Origin: Pseudolabrys sp.
GTDB lineage: Bacteria; Pseudomonadota; Alphaproteobacteria; Rhizobiales; Xanthobacteraceae
Assembly: GCA_029980465.1 (NCBI GenBank)
Contig: JARYIJ010000001.1
Span: forward strand, 310,001 to 374,000
Direction of reading: 5' to 3'
DNA length: 64,000 bases
Part shown: positions 59,628 to 64,000 of the stretch, one piece after another
Position numbering within the stretch: the stretch's first letter is position 1
Layout: every line of letters begins with the position of its first letter
Notes under the pieces: model-generated
Seen by the model: the letters and a program-made list of their open reading frames with translations, nothing else
Told to the model about the DNA's origin: nothing
Database searches by the model: none
Position numbers and translations under genes: made by a program

Positions 59628-60542
59628 CTACTTGACGGCTTGCGGCACGCCGGCGACCGGCGGCAGGGACTTGATATAGACCGCGATCGCCATGCGGTCG
59701 GCCTTGCTCAGCTGCGACGTGTCACGCACGACCTCAACCATCTCGCCGCCGACGCGGTCGGCGTCCGGCGTGTTGCCGTCTTCGAGCATGGAGGCGATGT
59801 CGTCGACCGACCAGTTCTTCAGCTTGAACTGGGTGATGTTCGGCACCCCGCCTTGCCCGCTCGGGCTCGGCCCGCCGGTAAAGCGCTTGCCGGCAACGAT
59901 GCCACCCAGCGCATCGCGCGGACTGTGGCATTCGGCGCAGTGACCCGGGCCGTTGACCAGATAGGCGCCGCGATTCCACTGCGCGCTTTCTTTTGGGTCG
60001 GGATGCCACGGCGCGTCGCGCAGATAGAGGAGTTTCCACACGCCGACCAGCCGGCGCACGTTAAACGGAAACCGCAAGTTATGTCCGCGTACCTTGCCTT
60101 GAACTGCCGGCAGCGTCTTGAGATAGGCGAACAGGTCGCGCAAGTCGCCTACCGTCATGTTGCGGTAAGACGGATAGGGAAACGCTGGATACAGATGATC
60201 TCCATCCGGCGACGTGCCCTGCGTCATCGCCGTGACGAACTGCGCCTCGGTCCACGATCCAATGCCATCCTGTCGATCCGAAGAAATGTTCGGCACGTAG
60301 AACGTTCCGAAGGGAGAATTCAACGCGAGACCGCCGCCGAGCCGCGTACGGTCGTTCTGCTTCGGCACGGCATGGCATGACGAGCAGCCGCCGGCTAGGA
60401 ACATCGTGCGTCCGTTATGAAGATCGACCGTATGCGCGCCTAGCGCGCTGGCCGGCACGGTCGCCGGCGTCGTTAGCCCCCACAAAGCAACGGCCGTCAC
60501 CACGGCGACGGCCACGATCACACCGATCAGTTTACGCACCAT
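59628..60542 (-). CDS. Diheme cytochrome c
   Basis: Protein of 304 residues. An uncleaved or cleaved N-terminal membrane segment (LIGVIVAVAVVTAVALWGLT) is followed by two heme sites, CSSCH (53-57) and CAECH (202-206). Layout resembles the cytochrome c subunits that accept electrons from alcohol, aldehyde or molybdenum dehydrogenases. A CoxL-like molybdenum protein is encoded 0.6 kb upstream on the same strand. Confidence 0.85.
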   Translation of the reverse strand: MVRKLIGVIVAVAVVTAVALWGLTTPATVPASALGAHTVDLHNGRTMFLAGGCSSCHAVPKQNDRTRLGGGLALNSPFGTFYVPNISSDRQDGIGSWTEAQFVTAMTQGTSPDGDHLYPAFPYPSYRNMTVGDLRDLFAYLKTLPAVQGKVRGHNLRFPFNVRRLVGVWKLLYLRDAPWHPDPKESAQWNRGAYLVNGPGHCAECHSPRDALGGIVAGKRFTGGPSPSGQGGVPNITQFKLKNWSVDDIASMLEDGNTPDADRVGGEMVEVVRDTSQLSKADRMAIAVYIKSLPPVAGVPQAVK

Positions 60543-60631
60543 CCGGCAGCTCCACGGCCGTCATCATGCCAGATGTGCCACGGAAAGAAACGCGGTGACG
60601 GGCACCTCGGCGGGCCAAAGAAACGGGATGG

Positions 60632-61075
60632 CTAGCGGCGCGAGAGCCGGTAGTCCTTATGACAATTGTCGCAGGCTTGGCCCACCACCGATACGGCAGT
60701 CTTGAGGTTCTCGACCGACTGTTGGGCCTTGTCGCGATTCTCGGCAACGGCTTTGCCGAACGCAGTTGCCTTCGCGTCGAAGTCGGCCTTGTTCTGCCAT
60801 ATCTTCGGCGATGCCCGGGTGTCGCCCTTGTCGGAGCCGGGCGGGAAAAGACCTGGCAGCTTCTGCGCCGTGTCGGCCCATTGCGAAAATGCGGCGTCGA
60901 CCTTGGCGGCGTCGAACGGCGCCTGTCCCCGCATCATGGCGACGACCACTTTGGCGCCGCCGTCGTTTTGTTTCATGAGCGCTTTGCGGGCGGCAAGCGG
61001 ATCGGTTTGGGCAACAACAGCAGAAGCAACAAGTGCAGCGGCAACGGCCGCGCCCGCGATTCCAAGACTTTTCAT
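60632..61075 (-). CDS. Cytochrome c'/c-556 family protein
   Basis: Protein of 147 residues. Signal peptide 1-22 (ASAVVA-QT). A four-helix bundle ends with a single heme site CDNCHKDYR near the C-terminus, the position typical of cytochrome c'. DPLAARKALMKQNDGGAKVV opens the mature protein. It lies between the CoxL-like and diheme cytochrome genes on the same strand. Confidence 0.87.
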   Translation of the reverse strand: MKSLGIAGAAVAAALVASAVVAQTDPLAARKALMKQNDGGAKVVVAMMRGQAPFDAAKVDAAFSQWADTAQKLPGLFPPGSDKGDTRASPKIWQNKADFDAKATAFGKAVAENRDKAQQSVENLKTAVSVVGQACDNCHKDYRLSRR

Positions 61076-61185
61076 GAGTTCTCGAGGTCCAGTTTCAACG
61101 TCACGTGCGGCCGGCGAGGCCGCCGTGCTCCGGCGCTCTGACAACCCCGCGCCACGCGGCCCTATTCCGGCTCCGGGCTATCTTT

Positions 61186-63474
61186 CTACGCGTCCCGGGC
61201 CGCATGAATGGCGGACCAGACCTTCTGCGGCGTCGCCGGCATGTCGAGATCGCGGATTCTAAAGTTCCGCCACAGCGCGTCCAGAATCGCGTTCATCACC
61301 GCGGGACACGACCCGATGGCCCCCGCCTCGCCCGCGCCTTTCACGCCCAGGGGATTCGTGGCGCACGGCACGTTGTGCGTCTCGAAGGTAAAGGATGGCG
61401 AATCGGACGCGCGCGGCAACGCATAGTCCATCAGGCTCGCGCTCAGCAGTTGCCCGGAGGACGGATCGTAGACCGTGTCCTCCATCAGCGCCTGGCCGAT
61501 GCCCTGCACGGCGCCGCCATGAATCTGGCCGGCCAGCATCAGCGGGTTGAGCGTCATGCCGAAATCGTCGACCACGACGTAATTGACGATCTCGACGCGG
61601 CCGGTGTCTTCGTCGATGTCGAGCTCGGCGATGTGGGTGCCGTTCGGATAGGTCGGCTCCTCCGGCGTCCACAAATCGGCGGCGGTGAGTTGATCCGCCC
61701 GCGCGCGCGAGGCCAGATCGGCAAAGGACACGACGCGGTCGGTGCCGGCGACGCGCACGGTTCCGGCGTCGATCTCGAGGTCAGCCGGCGACGCTTCGAG
61801 CGCATCCGCGGCGACGGTCTTGAGTTGATCGGCGAGCTTGCGCGTGGCGCTGGCAAGCGACGCGCCGCCGCACGGGATCGAGCTCGATCCGCCGGTGCCG
61901 CCGCCCGTCGCGATCTGGTCGGTGTCACCCTGGATCATATGCACGCGCTCGGGCGGCAGGCCGAGTTGATCGGCGACGAGTTGCGCATAGGCGGTGGCGT
62001 GGCCCTGCCCGGTCGACTGCGTGCCGATGATGACGGTGACGTCGCCCTTGCCGTCCATCTTCACCGTCGCGGTCTCGGGAGACGAAGCTCCGCAGGCCTC
62101 GATATAAGTCGAGATGCCGATGCCGCGCAGCTTGCCGCGCTTGCGCGCTGCCGCCGCGCGTTTCTTGAATCCGGCCCAGTCGATGATGTCCTGCGCGCGC
62201 GAAAGATGCGCGGCGAAATCGCCGGAGTCGTAAATCTTGCCGGTCGGCGTCTTGTACGGCATCGCCTTCGGCTTGATGAAGTTGCGCCGGCGCAGCACGT
62301 CGGGCGCGATATCGAGCTCGCGCGCAATGGTGTCGACCAGCCGCTCGATGACGTAAGCCGCCTCGGGACGCCCGGCGCCACGATAGGCGTCGACCGGCAC
62401 GGTATTGGTATAGGCCGCGCGCAATTTCACGAACGCAGCCGGAATATCGTAGACGCCGGTCGCCATGCCGACGCCGAGCCACGGAATATAGGGCGCATAG
62501 CACGACAGATAGGCGCCCATGTCCGCGATAATATCGATGTCGAGAGCGAGGAACCTGCCCTTGTCGTCGAGCGCCATCCTGGCCGTGGTGATGTTGTCGC
62601 GGCCATGACTGTCGCTGAGGAAATGCTCGATGCGGTCGCCGATCCACTTCACCGGCTTGCGCAGTGCGCGGGCAGCGACCGCGGCCAGCGCGTATTCGCG
62701 ATACGGAAACAGCTTGGTGCCGAAGCCACCGCCGACATCCGGCGTGACGACGCGCATCTTCTCCGGTGGTAGCTTGAGGACGTCGCCGCCGATAATGTCA
62801 CGGATGATGTGCGGCCCCTGACTGCCGAGAGTCAGCGTGATGCGGTCGCCGTCATATTCCGCGACCACGCCGCGGGTATCCATGTAGTTCGTCACCAACC
62901 GCTGGTTGACGACCTTGACCGTCACGATCTTCGCCGCCTTGGCGAAAGCCTCCTTGGCCGCCTTCTCGTCGCCGAGCGAGGCGTCGAACGACAGGTTGCC
63001 GGGCCGGTCAGGCCACACCAGCGGCGCGCCCGGCGCCAGCGCAGCCTCGGCGCCGATCACGTGCGGCAGCGCCTGCCAGTCGATCGCGATTGCCTCGGCG
63101 GCATCCTTCGCTTGCGCCAGCGTGTCGGCGACCACGAAGGCGACGGCATCGCCGACATAGCGGACCTGCTTGTCCTCGAGAATCTTGTAGGGCGGAATCG
63201 GAATGTCGTCCCGGATCGTGCCTGGTGTCGGCAGGTTGCCGAGATCGACGGTGTCCTTCGCGGTCAGGACGAGACGAACGCCGGGCATCGCCCGAACGGC
63301 CGAAAGATCGCCGATGGTGAAGGTGGCGTTGGCATGTGGCGAGCGCACCACGACGGCGTGGAGCGAGCCGGCCGGGGCAAAGTCGGCGACGTAATGCCCG
63401 TCGCCGCGCAGCAGCGGGGCGTCCTCCTTGCGGCGAAGCGACTGGCCGACGCCGAATTTCGGATTACTGGCCAT
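61186..63474 (-). CDS. CoxL-like molybdenum hydroxylase large subunit (xanthine dehydrogenase family)
   Basis: Protein of 762 residues. The N-terminal aldehyde oxidase/xanthine dehydrogenase a/b hammerhead has GQSLRRKEDAPLLRGDGHYV. The molybdopterin part has PDVGGGFGTKLFPYREYALA, VDAYRGAGRPEA and the catalytic Glu in GVKGAGEAGAIG. The loop AYRGAGR, not AYxCSFR, places it with form II CoxL-like proteins rather than true CO dehydrogenase. No medium (FAD) or small (2Fe-2S) subunit gene is in the window. The ATG at 63472-63474 overlaps the RND gene end by 11 bases. Confidence 0.87.
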   Translation of the reverse strand: MASNPKFGVGQSLRRKEDAPLLRGDGHYVADFAPAGSLHAVVVRSPHANATFTIGDLSAVRAMPGVRLVLTAKDTVDLGNLPTPGTIRDDIPIPPYKILEDKQVRYVGDAVAFVVADTLAQAKDAAEAIAIDWQALPHVIGAEAALAPGAPLVWPDRPGNLSFDASLGDEKAAKEAFAKAAKIVTVKVVNQRLVTNYMDTRGVVAEYDGDRITLTLGSQGPHIIRDIIGGDVLKLPPEKMRVVTPDVGGGFGTKLFPYREYALAAVAARALRKPVKWIGDRIEHFLSDSHGRDNITTARMALDDKGRFLALDIDIIADMGAYLSCYAPYIPWLGVGMATGVYDIPAAFVKLRAAYTNTVPVDAYRGAGRPEAAYVIERLVDTIARELDIAPDVLRRRNFIKPKAMPYKTPTGKIYDSGDFAAHLSRAQDIIDWAGFKKRAAAARKRGKLRGIGISTYIEACGASSPETATVKMDGKGDVTVIIGTQSTGQGHATAYAQLVADQLGLPPERVHMIQGDTDQIATGGGTGGSSSIPCGGASLASATRKLADQLKTVAADALEASPADLEIDAGTVRVAGTDRVVSFADLASRARADQLTAADLWTPEEPTYPNGTHIAELDIDEDTGRVEIVNYVVVDDFGMTLNPLMLAGQIHGGAVQGIGQALMEDTVYDPSSGQLLSASLMDYALPRASDSPSFTFETHNVPCATNPLGVKGAGEAGAIGSCPAVMNAILDALWRNFRIRDLDMPATPQKVWSAIHAARDA

Positions 63475-64000
63475 GCCCGGCTTGCGTCCCTGTCTGGTTG
63501 TGTCCCGTCCCGCGGCGCTCGAACCGCTGCGCGATCCAGCGCGTGACCACATAGAAGACCGGCGTGAAGATCAGGCCGAACGCGGTCACGCCGATCATGC
63601 CGGAAAAGACCGCCGTGCCAAGAGTCTGGCGCAGTTCCGCGCCGGCGCCGACGGCCCACACCAGCGGCACGACGCCAAAGATGAACGCCAGCGAGGTCAT
63701 CAGGATGGGGCGGAACCGCAGATGCGCCGCTTCGATCGCCGCGCCGAACCGGTCCTTGCCCTGGTCTTCCTGCTGCTTGGCAAATTCCACGATCAGAATC
63801 GCGTTCTTGGCCGCGAGCGCGATCAGCACGACGAAGCCGACCTGGGTGAGGATGTTATTGTCGAAGTGCCGCAGCACGACGCCGATGATCGATGCGACGA
63901 GGCACATCGGCACGATCATGATGACGGCGAGCGGCATCGTCAGGCTCTCGAACTGCGCCGCCAGCACGAGAAAGACGAACACGACCGCGAGCACGAAGGC
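63464..64000 (-). CDS. RND efflux transporter, C-terminal part (cut by window edge)
   Basis: Partial: the last 178 residues of an AcrB-type inner membrane pump. Recognised by LVLAAQFESLTMPLAVIMIV, LIALAAKNAILIVEFAKQQE and RPILMTSLAFIFGVVPLVWA with the loop GAGAELRQTLGTAVFSGM. The last membrane helix is followed by a short basic tail ending TQAGHGQ. The frame runs off the window. The pump substrate is unknown. Confidence 0.93.
   Translation of the reverse strand, partial: AFVLAVVFVFLVLAAQFESLTMPLAVIMIVPMCLVASIIGVVLRHFDNNILTQVGFVVLIALAAKNAILIVEFAKQQEDQGKDRFGAAIEAAHLRFRPILMTSLAFIFGVVPLVWAVGAGAELRQTLGTAVFSGMIGVTAFGLIFTPVFYVVTRWIAQRFERRGTGHNQTGTQAGHGQ

Noticed and set aside
61105..62772. Plus-strand open frame of 555 codons over the CoxL-like gene
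   Set aside because: Opposite-strand shadow without motifs.
61186..63474. True carbon monoxide dehydrogenase large subunit
   Set aside because: The active-site loop is AYRGAGR rather than AYxCSFR, and coxM and coxS are not adjacent in the window.

Overview
The window is chromosomal DNA of a GC-rich alphaproteobacterium, most likely of the order Hyphomicrobiales near Bradyrhizobium, Pseudolabrys or Rhodoplanes. The evidence is the flagellar gene set with fliX, flbT and flaF, CtrA-type TTAA sites, Omp25-type porin, a candidate growth-pole-ring protein, and intergenic repeats of the kind found in Bradyrhizobium-like genomes. The genus is an inference. I found no tRNA, rRNA, CRISPR or prophage.

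Layout. 1-16.8 kb is a flagellar cluster: fliM (cut by the window edge) and fliL leftward, flgFGAH rightward, dksA and fliX leftward, flgI with flgJ-like and flgN-like genes rightward, one flagellin, flbT-flaF, then flgE-flgK-flgL leftward. Its control can be read from the DNA. Good sigma-54 sites (GG-N10-GC) precede flgF, flgI and flgE, and a weaker one precedes the flagellin. A different shared element containing TTAACCAT precedes fliLM and fliX. This resembles the Caulobacter class II / class III-IV hierarchy.

17-31 kb holds a MoxR-type ATPase, an FAD oxidase, SixA-like and universal stress proteins, two paralogous coiled-coil proteins (the second behind a perfect CtrA site), a methyltransferase, a ChaB-like protein, a higBA toxin-antitoxin pair with its own promoter-operator, an intact IS630-type element, and the VWA protein that is the probable partner of the MoxR ATPase.

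31-47 kb holds a solute-binding-like protein without signal peptide, a redox group (FAD monooxygenase, ferredoxin reductase, adrenodoxin-type ferredoxin), an Hpt protein divergent from a 1393-residue membrane-anchored coiled-coil protein resembling the growth pole ring protein, an MCE/Mla lipid transporter with a STAS-permease fusion, a dipeptide epimerase and an MFS transporter.

47-64 kb is metabolic and transport genes: a threonine dehydratase, an atypical SDR, a FadL-type porin, a PilZ protein, an SMR exporter under a guanidine-II riboswitch, an FAH-family hydrolase, an Omp25-like porin, a TPP-riboswitch operon thiM-thiE-thiD followed closely by a TRAP solute-binding protein, an EamA transporter, two cytochromes c, a CoxL-like molybdenum hydroxylase and the end of an RND pump.

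Intergenic gaps carry several repeat families. One copy (8391-8620) has 30-bp terminal inverted repeats with one mismatch, like a miniature transposable element.
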